From positions 372,001-436,000 of the forward strand of contig NZ_FOYS01000003.1 of assembly GCF_900115785.1 (NCBI RefSeq): a DNA stretch of 64,000 nucleotides, written 5' to 3'. The notes under the pieces were generated by a model. That model was not told the DNA's origin and made no database searches. It worked only from the letters and a program-made list of their open reading frames with translations. This DNA is from Halogeometricum limi (GTDB lineage: Archaea; Halobacteriota; Halobacteria; Halobacteriales; Haloferacaceae). Shown here one piece after another: positions 43,423-53,028 of the stretch (positions are counted from its first letter, which is position 1; each line of letters begins with the position of its first letter). The translations under genes were made by a program, and so were the position numbers.

Positions 43423-46400
43423 TCATCGGGAATAGCTGGATTTCAATTTCGGAAGACCTGTTTCGAGCACTTTGTACTGATCCCACTCTTTGATGTTCTC
43501 CCAGATTCCATTTTCCTCGTCAACTTTGACACCGTTATCGATCATTTCGTCGATGGTGGCCCGGAATTGCCTGATATCGTCAAGACTATTCTGGACTTCC
43601 TCCTTTCGGTTTAGTAGCTGTTTATCCGGGTTGGTATCGTTGGTTTGAGCATTCAGCGTATCAAGTTCGTTTTCGAGTCTTTCTATACGAGTATCGAGAT
43701 ATCGCCCCCGAAGTTTTGGAAGAGTATTTCCGTCAATATTGTGATAATAAAGGAAGCAGCTAAACGCACCATTAGGGCTCTCTAACTGCCAGTAAATCGG
43801 AATGCGCTGTCCTCGTCGTCGGTATTCCTTGCAATGATGGTACCGGAAGAAGCGGTCCCTCAGCCACGCAACCGGATCCTTTCCTAGGTCGTCGGCTATT
43901 CTTCTAGCAATAGATTCCGGATTATTGAATGCGAGATCAATACATTTGTTCAGCAGCTCTGGGATGTTGTTGTCGAATTCATCGTCAAACACAAGAATGC
44001 CATCGCTTACGGGTGACAAGCCGTTCAATTCCCACCGACCCATCATACAGCCGAGGAACCCAGATAATAGGTTTGCTGTTCTTTCGGTCTTTTCATCACT
44101 TGTATATAGGTCGTTATTTTTCCTAATATGCGCAATAGTATATGGGGAGATGCCGGTCTTTTCGGATATGTCTCGTATTTCCTCACCGCTATTATTCTCT
44201 ACTTGAGAGATAACTTCTCGAAATTCAGCTTCGGGTACTACCTCCGATTTGACCTCGGCCTCGTTAGAAACCAGATCTCCTGCATTCGATAGGTGGGGAT
44301 ATTGATACAAATTGTCAGGCAGCTCGTCGTAGGCTCGTTCTTTTGTTACCTCGCTCATTCCATAGCTCTCGAATACGATCTCATCTATTCGTCCATGAAT
44401 AACATCTGTCTGAGCATCTAAATAGTCAATTTTGAATAGAATATTCGTATATTCTTTTATATATGAATTAAAATCGAATTCTTTCTTCGTTTCTTTGTAC
44501 GTGTACCTTTCTTTTCGCGCTGCTATGGCTGCTTTGACCAGCTCTTCCGTATCTGTTCCCTGTAATGCAATTGGTCGAATCGGTAACCTCGCACCATCGC
44601 CACTCTTGAAATTCAATCCTGGATTCAGTCCGTTCATGATAAACCTTGAGAGAGAAGAGTTCAGATAGCCGAGTACCCGGTAGTCGCGGTCTCGGTCACC
44701 GGTAAACACGAAGTGTGCCTTATTACTAAATAGATGGTCCGACGAGTGCAGACGGGCAGTGAAATGTTTGGCAAAATCGCGGAAGGTTATTCCATTTTCC
44801 CAATAGAAGTCTTCGTTTCTGATATGGCTTCCGTCATGGTCTCTTATCTTCTTTCCATTTGATTCCCAGAGAGCTACCTGTTCGTAAGATTCACAATAAA
44901 GTTCTCCGTCGCCGCTTTTTGCGATCCACTCGTACTGGTCACCAATCTTGTCAAGATCAATTTCCCACCAGTTTCGAAGGAAAAGGTCGTCATCCCCTGT
45001 AGTTAGCCCCTCCATCACATCTGCCTCGTCTCCTAAGGTCGGTTCGTCAATGAAGAGCTGAAGAACTTCTTGACCAAACCAATAGATAAAGGGGGTTCGG
45101 TCGATCTCTCTGAAGGAGCTCTGGTCCAAAGCATAGATGTCTGTCGATTCGACACCAGAGCGCTGATTTCGTGTAACTCTGTTTAAGCTCTCAATCTTGT
45201 CGTCGGAATCCGTTAAACGGGCGAACTTAGATTTGACTCTCAGATTGTTAGTAATGCGCATTGAGAAGGCGACATTCATGTGGCCTTCATCACGGTGTTC
45301 GAGATGAGCAACATCGGTTATATTCGCTTCATCAAGGATGTAAGGACGAAGTTTCCGGAAGCTATAAAGAAACATAAAACTTTCCATGGTGATCATGGAA
45401 ACATACCCATCATCACCTGCAAAGTCCATACATCGTTCAATAAATGCCGCATAAATATCTCGACTTCCGATATAGTTTTCTTTTATAAAATTCTTTAAAG
45501 AGTCCGACATTTTGTCCCGGTAGAGGTACGGAGGATTACTTAGTACAACATCATACTCGTCTCGAAGGACGTCTAGGAGCTCAACGGTTTTCCCGACTTC
45601 GTTGGCGAACATCTCCTCTACGGGATCATCCTGCTCTAAAGCGGCCGAGGCAATTTCTTGGACGTTCTCAACAAGTCTGTTTTTCAGTTCTTCCCAAGTT
45701 TGCTCTTCTCCGCCAGATACGAACGTCGATTGAGTCGTCAGATTGCCATCGTCAGTGAACTGTGCTTGCCCTTTGGATTCAAACGTATCTCGATAGTCCT
45801 CTAGAAGCTCATCAACTTGGTTCTCAATCCGAACGAGGCTTCCCCATTCGCGGATGTTATCGAAACTACGCCAAATCTGTTCTAAGATCTCTTCTTCTAG
45901 CTCAGAATTCGCTTTATCTAAGACTTCTTTCTTCCTTTCCCCGTTAATCAATACTGCGTCCGCTGAGACGATGTTCAACTGCGGGATTGTAATATCGGGC
46001 GACTTATCTTTTGCCTTCAGATAAAGTGATAATGCGGCTATTTGGGCTGCACCAGAATCAATGTCGATTCCGTAGAGGTTGTTACGGAGGATTTCACGTG
46101 GGATGTACTCTTTCGGAATTTCCCCTTCTTCTAAATACATCTGATAGAAAACGTCGAATGCGTAGAACAGCATATGACCGCTTCCGCATGCCGGGTCAAG
46201 TACTGTGATATCTTCGACCTCTTTCTCTTCTCGGTCAATCAATGATTCTTGCAGTGGAGCGAGATAGAAGCAGTTCTCCTCAGCATCGATATTCGTCCGT
46301 TCACCTTGCATTTCGAGCCATGTTCGACCAAGTGAATTATCGACCATCCACTCAACGATATAACGCGGCGTGAATAGCTGGGTCTTTGTGGCGATATCCG

Positions 46401-47094
46401 TTCCACCGATCTTGTAGTTCTCTTCATCGACGCGCTGGTCAATGTCTTCACGTTCTTCTTCACCGAAGTACTGGTACACCCAACCCAAGGCTTCGTCGCT
46501 CTCCCAAGCTTCATCGTCGATAGCGTCTAATTTATCGAGAATATCCCCGCGTACGTGCGGGTCGAGATCTATAGCGGTGTGGTCGGACTCCTCGAAGATC
46601 ATCCGGATTTCCGCACCAATCTCCAGATACGCAAGGTCAAGTGCGGCACCGAAGCCGTCATCAGGTGCGTTTGTGAGTTCGCCAGCGATTTCGGCCACGG
46701 TGTGGTGCATGTACGACCGGTTGCCGTACTCTGCTCGCTCGGTGATGGTTTCCTCAACGAGGCCGCGAACTTCGATTGTCTTCAGTGCGACAAACCGGTT
46801 GAGGTAGGTCTTCGTAGCTTCGCGGACGTAGTTGGTGATCGACCGCTCCAAATCGCCTTCCGTGGATTCAAGTTCCCGTTCGATGGCGGCATCCAGCGTT
46901 CGTCGAGTGTGGCGGTCTTCTGCTGAGAGATGGGACAGGTCTTCGAGTGGGAGACGCTTGTTCTCGTAGATGCCGTACTTTTCGAGCTGGCGTCTAAGTT
47001 CGTCTTCGAGCGTGTGGCGCGTGCTGAGGATGGTGCTTCGAATAGTCGAGCGCTGATCCGATGAGAGACCGGGTTGACCGTGTGTCGTGGACAT
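43423..47094 (-). CDS. pglX: BREX DNA adenine methyltransferase PglX
   Basis: A 1223-aa class I N6-adenine methyltransferase from the ATG at 47092-47094 (MSTTHGQPG); nine upstream codons are open but not needed. SAM motif I is DPACGSGHMLFYAFD near residue 300, and the catalytic motif IV is SNPPYLYRDK near 520. Long helical N- and C-terminal parts are usual for PglX, which methylates host DNA to mark it as self. Codons and base composition are AT-richer than in brxC or pglZ. A minus-strand TATA-like CAATATAAGA at 47198-47207 could give it its own promoter. Confidence 0.92.
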   Translation of the reverse strand: MSTTHGQPGLSSDQRSTIRSTILSTRHTLEDELRRQLEKYGIYENKRLPLEDLSHLSAEDRHTRRTLDAAIERELESTEGDLERSITNYVREATKTYLNRFVALKTIEVRGLVEETITERAEYGNRSYMHHTVAEIAGELTNAPDDGFGAALDLAYLEIGAEIRMIFEESDHTAIDLDPHVRGDILDKLDAIDDEAWESDEALGWVYQYFGEEEREDIDQRVDEENYKIGGTDIATKTQLFTPRYIVEWMVDNSLGRTWLEMQGERTNIDAEENCFYLAPLQESLIDREEKEVEDITVLDPACGSGHMLFYAFDVFYQMYLEEGEIPKEYIPREILRNNLYGIDIDSGAAQIAALSLYLKAKDKSPDITIPQLNIVSADAVLINGERKKEVLDKANSELEEEILEQIWRSFDNIREWGSLVRIENQVDELLEDYRDTFESKGQAQFTDDGNLTTQSTFVSGGEEQTWEELKNRLVENVQEIASAALEQDDPVEEMFANEVGKTVELLDVLRDEYDVVLSNPPYLYRDKMSDSLKNFIKENYIGSRDIYAAFIERCMDFAGDDGYVSMITMESFMFLYSFRKLRPYILDEANITDVAHLEHRDEGHMNVAFSMRITNNLRVKSKFARLTDSDDKIESLNRVTRNQRSGVESTDIYALDQSSFREIDRTPFIYWFGQEVLQLFIDEPTLGDEADVMEGLTTGDDDLFLRNWWEIDLDKIGDQYEWIAKSGDGELYCESYEQVALWESNGKKIRDHDGSHIRNEDFYWENGITFRDFAKHFTARLHSSDHLFSNKAHFVFTGDRDRDYRVLGYLNSSLSRFIMNGLNPGLNFKSGDGARLPIRPIALQGTDTEELVKAAIAARKERYTYKETKKEFDFNSYIKEYTNILFKIDYLDAQTDVIHGRIDEIVFESYGMSEVTKERAYDELPDNLYQYPHLSNAGDLVSNEAEVKSEVVPEAEFREVISQVENNSGEEIRDISEKTGISPYTIAHIRKNNDLYTSDEKTERTANLLSGFLGCMMGRWELNGLSPVSDGILVFDDEFDNNIPELLNKCIDLAFNNPESIARRIADDLGKDPVAWLRDRFFRYHHCKEYRRRGQRIPIYWQLESPNGAFSCFLYYHNIDGNTLPKLRGRYLDTRIERLENELDTLNAQTNDTNPDKQLLNRKEEVQNSLDDIRQFRATIDEMIDNGVKVDEENGIWENIKEWDQYKVLETGLPKLKSSYSR

Positions 47095-47197
47095 GGATAT
47101 CAGAGGGTTGCGCACTGCCACGAAACGGGCGGGACGGCAGTACGCTGTGTCGGGATTCCCGCCCTCGATGACATACCAGCGACAAGCAGTTGGCGTG

Positions 47198-47207
47198 TCT
47201 TATATTG
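47198..47207 (-). promoter_or_regulatory. Possible internal promoter before pglX
   Basis: CAATATAAGA on the minus strand in the 220-bp gap between the membrane-protein gene and pglX; this is the largest gap in the BREX operon. A start site about 25 bp downstream would leave an 80-nt leader. Confidence 0.35.
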
Positions 47208-47314
47208 TGGGGGTCAGTATCCGTCCCATTGCGTTATCAATACAAACGCGTAATTCTTGGCCGCTCTGTCGAAGAGGTAGAGTCAGATATTGACGAGTAC
47301 GTTCACACCTACGG

Positions 47315-47989
47315 TTAAACGGAAATTACGCTCTTGACACCGCTGACTACGCGGTTCAGTATATTTCTATTTTCACGGGTTTGTGGCTGGACGGTAATCC
47401 CCCCTTCATCAAGATACCGTTCGTACCTTTGGATATGGTTCCCTCTGGGACCGTCAATCCTCTTGTTGTAGTTGACAATCTGACCGAGTTTATTCTCATC
47501 CTGAGTGATTGTCAGATCCGAAACGGTTGGTAGAGGAATGAAAACTCGCGTTTCATCTGCTTGTATGATGGTCTTTTTATCGATCAGACTCGATCTGTGA
47601 TAGATGTAGAGAGACCGACGGTACGCTGTGGAGTTGGAATAATTATGAACCCAAGGCTCGTCGAAATCCATCCTTGACTGATAATCCTCATCTTCGAGTC
47701 GGACATCTGTATTTTTCTTGTATGTGTATATCCCTTCAGAGTCCTTGTACTCCCATTCATCTGGACTGGAGGAATAAACCGTCTCTAAGATCTCATCTTT
47801 CCTCGGGCTCCTGCCCGAAGCCAACGACCAGAGTGCAACCAGCAATGCAGAGGCCGGGATGACGGTTAGTAATGTTCCGAGATTTATTCCGTAGCGTGCT
47901 CCCGCCACTAGAGCGATAGCTATTACAATTCCAATTGGGATGACCCGGAGGAGAAACCGACGGATTTTCCGCTTAGTAGATTTTTGCAT
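47315..47989 (-). CDS. Two-helix membrane protein in the BREX operon
   Basis: A 224-aa protein. A basic N-terminus (KSTKRKIRRFLLRV) leads into two membrane helices (about residues 12-30 and 36-57), followed by a soluble domain of about 160 residues with beta-rich stretches (AYRRSLYIYHRSSLIDKK, ETRVFIPLPTVSDLTIT). I do not recognise the family. AT-rich like pglX and the TBP gene. It lies 21 bp after brxC, so is co-transcribed; membrane-bound BREX accessory proteins are not part of the canonical set. Confidence 0.65.
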   Translation of the reverse strand: MQKSTKRKIRRFLLRVIPIGIVIAIALVAGARYGINLGTLLTVIPASALLVALWSLASGRSPRKDEILETVYSSSPDEWEYKDSEGIYTYKKNTDVRLEDEDYQSRMDFDEPWVHNYSNSTAYRRSLYIYHRSSLIDKKTIIQADETRVFIPLPTVSDLTITQDENKLGQIVNYNKRIDGPRGNHIQRYERYLDEGGITVQPQTRENRNILNRVVSGVKSVISV

Positions 47990-48010
47990 TGTCAGTCAAT
48001 CGTTTCCAGT

Positions 48011-51000
48011 CTACCGGAACCGAATCTCTACGTCTCCGTCTTGATCGAGGAGCGACTCGATCTCTCCCCGAAGTTCGCTGATTGGTGCGTCGATGTCTTC
48101 GGGGTCAGTCACGACGACGCTCCCGAAGATGTCGTCGATGTCGACGCTCTCGCGGACCGTTCCATCGTCGTCGTCATCGTCCAGGTCGTCGATTTGGGTT
48201 TTCGCCCCACTCTCGTACGCGTCGACGGTCTGGATGTGTTCGATGAGGCGAGTGAGCGAGGGATCCGGGTTGATGTGGTCCTTGTTCGAGATGTCAAGAT
48301 CGACCGAGCCGTCGCCCTGCCGCTCCGTCAGATCCGACAGGGCCGAATCGAGATCGGTCTCGTCGATGTCGGAGCCGGCGTATGCTTTCACCGAGTCAAT
48401 GGAGCTGGTGTAGGTTTCGTGCCGTTTCTCGTACAGTGCTTCGTAGGTCGCGGTGAAGGCTTCTGCTGCGGCTCGGTAGTCCGTCTTGACGTTGTTCCAC
48501 TGGCTGATGACGCCCTCGGTGTCCAGCGTGTTCTTGACGCGGTCGGCGGCGTCACGCGCGTCGTCGCTGATGTCCACGAGTGCAGCGTGATCATCCGCCT
48601 CGTCGACGAGTGATTCCCACTCGGTCGTGATGAATCGCTGAATCGTCTCGTACTCTTTCAGGCGGTTTTCGCCCCCGTTCTCACCGCAGAACTCGGCGAC
48701 GTCTTTCGCGGTTTTGGTGAGGCTTTCAAGTTCGTTCTCGAACTCAACGAACTGCTTGATGCGCTTGGCCGACGTGGGCTGCTGGAGTAGGTTCTTCAGT
48801 CTGGTTTGGAACTGCTCGACGTCGTCCGCGAGTGGGAAGTCTACCCGACGGAGCTGCGAGAGGAGGGTGCTGGTGGTCGAGACCCAATTGTTGGCTTCCT
48901 CTCGAATGCCTTCATCGACGGCTTGGTCCGTGGATTTGACCTTGCGGTCGAACAGGCGGTCGAGGAGCTGCTTGGCATCCGTGCGCGTGTCGATATCGAC
49001 GGTCTCGCGCTCGTCGAAGGAGGTGGACTTGAACTTCGTGACCTGGGTGAACAGCTCCTGTGCGCCGTCTTCCGTGTACGTCCCGTAGGTTCGTTCCTTG
49101 TACGTCGGGATGATCGAGCCGTTGCGGAAGAGCACGGCCGCGGCGAGCCTGACGACTTCGCGGCTCCAGCCGTACGGCGGTTCGGCGAAGTGGTCGATTA
49201 GGTCGCTTCCGGTGCGGGACTCGCCTGCTTTCTCACGGCGTTGGATCTCGTCTTCGACTTCGGAGGAGATGCGGGCTTCGGCGATGAGCTCGCCGTCCTG
49301 GACCACACCTAGGTCGGAGAAGACCGACGGGTTCGACGAGCCGTCGAGGTCACCGAAGATCTGCTCGATGTGCCGGTCTTTGACCGTCGCGGAGCCGTGT
49401 TTGAAGCTGGTGAAGACCTTCGGGATGGCGTTGTCCGTCTTCCGGGCGACGAGCGAGGTAAGCGAGGTGCTCGTGGTGTCGAACTCCTCGGTATCGCCGT
49501 TATAGATGAGGACGCCGCGCTGGAAGCTGCGTTTGAATTCCCGTTCGACCTCGTTGCGGAGGCGCTGGAGGTCTTCCTGCTTCTGGCCGAGGGCTTCCTG
49601 TTCCTCCTGGCTGAGTTCGTTGCCGCGCTTTTCTTTGACGACGGTGTTGATCTGGAAGATCGACTTCAGCTTCTCGTAGATGTCGTGCTGTTTCTCGTTG
49701 TCAGCGATCCAGTACAGCGTGCCGTCCTCGCTGAAGCTTTGCGTTTTCAGGCCGTCCGGGTCGAGGTCCTCGTATCGCTGGTAGATCGGCGAGTACGTTT
49801 TGAGGTCGATGTGGCCCTTCGACGTGATTTCCTCGCCGTCGATGCTCAGGTTCACCTGGAACGTCTTCCCCTGGTAGTTGACGCGGGACGTTTCGTCGAG
49901 GATGTCGTTCAGGAAGCGTTTGGACGAGCGCCGGATGTCACCTGGGCCGACTTCGATGCCTTTGATCTCGTTTTCGAGTTCCCGCTCGGTCTCACGGAGG
50001 AACCGGTAGCCTTCTTCGCTCCGACCGACGTAGCCGGCGTTGACGAGAGCGTCGAGCGTCTCTTCGACGTCACCTTCTAGTTGCTGCGTGGGGCCGAGCT
50101 CCGTCTGGAGTGACGTCGCAATGTTGTCGGCCGTGTTCGGAATCCACGGAAGCTGCTGGAGGAGGTACAGGGACTTGAGGACGCGTCGTGCGATTTCCGG
50201 GTCGGCGTCTTTCGGTCGAGCTTCGCGGATCGACTTGACGTCACTGCTGGGGATGTCGTTGCTGATCTCATCGAAGATCATGTCCAGCGTGACGAGCGCC
50301 CCGAGTTCGTCGTTGTAGAGGTGGTCCTCGTCTTTGAGAACGCTCTGGGTGACGTCGATCAGTGTGCGTTCACTCCCTGCGAGCTGGTCGTCCGAGCCCT
50401 TCCCCAGAGCCTTGAACATCTCCGGAAGGATATCGAGTTGGTAGGGAAGGAACGGGTAGCAGTCGATGAAGTTCTCCTCGGTAATCGGCTTCAGGCTCTG
50501 ACTAGAGTCGAGTTTGTATCTCGCGGACAGAATCCCCTCGTGCTGGTCGTACAGATCGCCGAGGATACCTCTGAACTCGCCTTTCTTGCTGAGGACACGG
50601 TCACGGACGACCTTGTCGAGGTTCTCGGAGGTGAGGTCAAATCGATGTGGGAACCGGTCGATGACTTTCGACTCCTCGGCTTCTTTCTCCAAGACACCGG
50701 GGATGAGTTGCTGGAGTTGTTCCTGTGAGGTAACTCCGAGGAAGACCTTGCCTTTGCCTTTCTGTCCGAACTCCTCGACGATACTCTGCAGTTCCAAGAG
50801 CAATTGCCCGTCGTCCCCGATGAACTGCGAAATCTCGTCGATGAACACGAAGTACCGACAGTTGTCGCCGGTATCGGCTTCCCGCTGTTCGACGTAATCC
50901 ACGATGTCTTCGGCGAGCGTGGACGCGTTGATCAGAACGTTGTCCTGAACGTCGTCGATTGCGCGGGCCGCATCATCTTCATCATCGAACTCATCGGTGG

Positions 51001-51655
51001 CCTCGACTAATGCGGTCTCCATGTCGGACCGGACGAACATGGCGTCCTTGCGGGCTTCCGTCCAGTCTTTCCCGGTGTTCGCTTCGATGGCGTCGACGAA
51101 CTCGTCGTACACGCCACGTGATTCGAGTTCCTGCTCCATTTGCGCGACCCAGGGCATCGAGGCGTAGCCACGGGAGATGTTGAATTCGCGGTGGATAATC
51201 TCCGTGATGGACTCGCTCCCGGATGCGTCGGCTTTCGCGCCGATCTGGAACATCAGCACCTCGGAATCGAACTTCTGGGTGACAGACGAGACCGCTCCGT
51301 CGAGCATCTCGTTGCCCTCGATTCGATCCCGGAACATCTCGGCAGCGTGTGTATCCTCGAACTCACGGTTTTCGAGGATGTGCCCGAGGATTTTCATGTA
51401 GTGGCTTTTCCCCGAGCCGAAGAAGCCGGACACCCACATCCCGACGTCTTCGGTCTGTGCGTGTTCCGTATCGATGACGGCCTCTAACGCGTCCGAGAAG
51501 TGCCGTTCGAGCTGTGGCGTAAGGATGTACTCTTCGAGTTCTTTCTTGACGACGCTCGGATCGTCGTTATCGACTTTGACGACCCGGTCGATCTTCCGGT
51601 TGATCGGCCGGTAGAAGATCTCGTGAATCTGGTGTGATGTGGTAGTGTCACTCAT
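48011..51655 (-). CDS. brxC: BREX ATPase BrxC
   Basis: A 1214-aa P-loop protein. The N-terminal IHEIFYRPINRKIDRVVKVD is typical for BrxC/PglY, Walker A is SGFFGSGKSHYMKIL near residue 80, and YFVFIDEISQFIGDDGQLL near 265 is the Walker B region. A long helical C-terminal part ends in an acidic DDDDDDG stretch. BrxC is a core BREX component of unknown precise activity that binds other Brx proteins. The start overlaps brxB by 8 bp. Confidence 0.92.
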   Translation of the reverse strand: MSDTTTSHQIHEIFYRPINRKIDRVVKVDNDDPSVVKKELEEYILTPQLERHFSDALEAVIDTEHAQTEDVGMWVSGFFGSGKSHYMKILGHILENREFEDTHAAEMFRDRIEGNEMLDGAVSSVTQKFDSEVLMFQIGAKADASGSESITEIIHREFNISRGYASMPWVAQMEQELESRGVYDEFVDAIEANTGKDWTEARKDAMFVRSDMETALVEATDEFDDEDDAARAIDDVQDNVLINASTLAEDIVDYVEQREADTGDNCRYFVFIDEISQFIGDDGQLLLELQSIVEEFGQKGKGKVFLGVTSQEQLQQLIPGVLEKEAEESKVIDRFPHRFDLTSENLDKVVRDRVLSKKGEFRGILGDLYDQHEGILSARYKLDSSQSLKPITEENFIDCYPFLPYQLDILPEMFKALGKGSDDQLAGSERTLIDVTQSVLKDEDHLYNDELGALVTLDMIFDEISNDIPSSDVKSIREARPKDADPEIARRVLKSLYLLQQLPWIPNTADNIATSLQTELGPTQQLEGDVEETLDALVNAGYVGRSEEGYRFLRETERELENEIKGIEVGPGDIRRSSKRFLNDILDETSRVNYQGKTFQVNLSIDGEEITSKGHIDLKTYSPIYQRYEDLDPDGLKTQSFSEDGTLYWIADNEKQHDIYEKLKSIFQINTVVKEKRGNELSQEEQEALGQKQEDLQRLRNEVEREFKRSFQRGVLIYNGDTEEFDTTSTSLTSLVARKTDNAIPKVFTSFKHGSATVKDRHIEQIFGDLDGSSNPSVFSDLGVVQDGELIAEARISSEVEDEIQRREKAGESRTGSDLIDHFAEPPYGWSREVVRLAAAVLFRNGSIIPTYKERTYGTYTEDGAQELFTQVTKFKSTSFDERETVDIDTRTDAKQLLDRLFDRKVKSTDQAVDEGIREEANNWVSTTSTLLSQLRRVDFPLADDVEQFQTRLKNLLQQPTSAKRIKQFVEFENELESLTKTAKDVAEFCGENGGENRLKEYETIQRFITTEWESLVDEADDHAALVDISDDARDAADRVKNTLDTEGVISQWNNVKTDYRAAAEAFTATYEALYEKRHETYTSSIDSVKAYAGSDIDETDLDSALSDLTERQGDGSVDLDISNKDHINPDPSLTRLIEHIQTVDAYESGAKTQIDDLDDDDDDGTVRESVDIDDIFGSVVVTDPEDIDAPISELRGEIESLLDQDGDVEIRFR

Positions 51656-52217
51656 GTCCGATCACCCTTGCGCGGTAATATGTTCCTTCAGATTCATCGA
51701 GGAATCTTAAGCTCTTGTCATCGACTTTCGCCGGGTAGCAGAACACGATGGGCGTGTCGTCCGGTGTATTCGTCTCTAATTGACCCATGAGTGTGGAGGC
51801 ACTGGCGAACGGGTACAGAATACCCATCCGGTAGATAATCACCGTGTCAGCGTCTTCTGCAGCCGTTGCGATGGCGGACGCTAACTGCCCCATCTCGCCA
51901 TCATCAAGAAGCGACGATTTCAGTCCGTCGAGTAAACGGTCTCGATCCCGACGTTCGAGATCGATCACGTTCTCCAAGATACCGCGGTCTTCGAGGATGC
52001 TGAAGACCAGTTCGCGCATATCGATTCCTGCGACGGTTTGGTCGTGGTACTCCAGTTTCTCGATGAGGTTTCGAACCTCTTCGTCGACTTCGAGTTCGTC
52101 ACCAGGGTCGTAGGTGAAGACGATGAAGGGGACCCCAGCGCGCTTTCCGACTTCGTCTCGATCATCTCTGACGAGTCGTTCTACTTCTTCGAGCCGTGCC
52201 TGAAAGTCAGAAAGCAT
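51648..52217 (-). CDS. brxB: BREX protein BrxB (DUF1788)
   Basis: A 189-aa protein with the DUF1788 pattern: FIVFTYDPGDELEVDEEVRN, then VIIYRMGILYPFASASTLM and PIVFCYPAKVDDKSLRFLDE near the C-terminus. BrxB is a small conserved partner of BrxC and PglZ. It overlaps brxA by 11 bp and brxC by 8 bp, so translation is coupled. Confidence 0.9.
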   Translation of the reverse strand: MLSDFQARLEEVERLVRDDRDEVGKRAGVPFIVFTYDPGDELEVDEEVRNLIEKLEYHDQTVAGIDMRELVFSILEDRGILENVIDLERRDRDRLLDGLKSSLLDDGEMGQLASAIATAAEDADTVIIYRMGILYPFASASTLMGQLETNTPDDTPIVFCYPAKVDDKSLRFLDESEGTYYRARVIGHE

Positions 52218-53019
52218 CTATTAGGTCCTCGATGCTGTCATGCTTTGTAATTAGTCGTTCTGTCGAGCCGCGCTTCTCGTAGCTCACATACTGCGGTGAG
52301 ATGTCTCGAACCCGGCGCTGGACTTCCGATTCGTTCATAAGGAATAACTTCCAGTCGTCGTGTTCGATGACGTCTGATGCGGACTTCGCTCCCTTCTGAA
52401 AGAGCCGGTAGACGACGTACGCGACAGTCTCGTCGGGGACATAGGTGACGGCGAATTCCTTGCGTTGGGTGCCTTCTAGAAGCCCGTAGTTCCGGAGTGC
52501 GGTGAGGTACTTCGTGGCGGCTTCGTTGATCGTCGATTCGGACCGGTCACGCAGGTCGGCGTAGTCCTCTTGAATCGATTCGATGAACGTGACGATGTCC
52601 GTAGCTTGAACGGAGAGGGTTCCCCGTTCGAATTCAGGGTACAGGAAATCGAGGGTGACGAGGTGGATGAATGGATCTTGCGCGAATTCGTAGTAGAGAC
52701 ACCAGTCGGTTACGTCGCTCTGGACATCAGCCGACATGATCTTCATCAGCGGTGTCTCTGTGTACTCCTCTTTATCAGGGATGTGGCGACGTGTAACCTC
52801 GCGGAGAATGTTTGTTCGATACTCGTCCGTATTCTTGTTCAGGATGTTCTCTTCGACGACCCGTCGCTCCAGTTCTTCGTACGACTCGCAATCGACGTAC
52901 GTGCGAAGGATGCGTTTCGTCTCGTCAATGTACGTACTGTGATGGGCGATTTTCGGATCGAGACTCGCCGCCGCGTCTGTTTCTTCGTCATCCTTGGGCT
53001 CGATATGCTCGTTACTCAT
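52207..53019 (-). CDS. brxA: BREX protein BrxA (DUF1819)
   Basis: A 270-aa helical DNA-binding protein of the DUF1819 family: TKRILRTYVDCESYEELERR, ILREVTRRHIP, and LMKIMSADVQSDVTDWCLYY are characteristic, and residues 185-265 include a winged-helix-like part (AATKYLTALRNYGLLEG). Second gene of the operon, 9 bp after brxE. Confidence 0.88.
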   Translation of the reverse strand: MSNEHIEPKDDEETDAAASLDPKIAHHSTYIDETKRILRTYVDCESYEELERRVVEENILNKNTDEYRTNILREVTRRHIPDKEEYTETPLMKIMSADVQSDVTDWCLYYEFAQDPFIHLVTLDFLYPEFERGTLSVQATDIVTFIESIQEDYADLRDRSESTINEAATKYLTALRNYGLLEGTQRKEFAVTYVPDETVAYVVYRLFQKGAKSASDVIEHDDWKLFLMNESEVQRRVRDISPQYVSYEKRGSTERLITKHDSIEDLIDAF

Positions 53020-53028
53020 ATGGATGTC

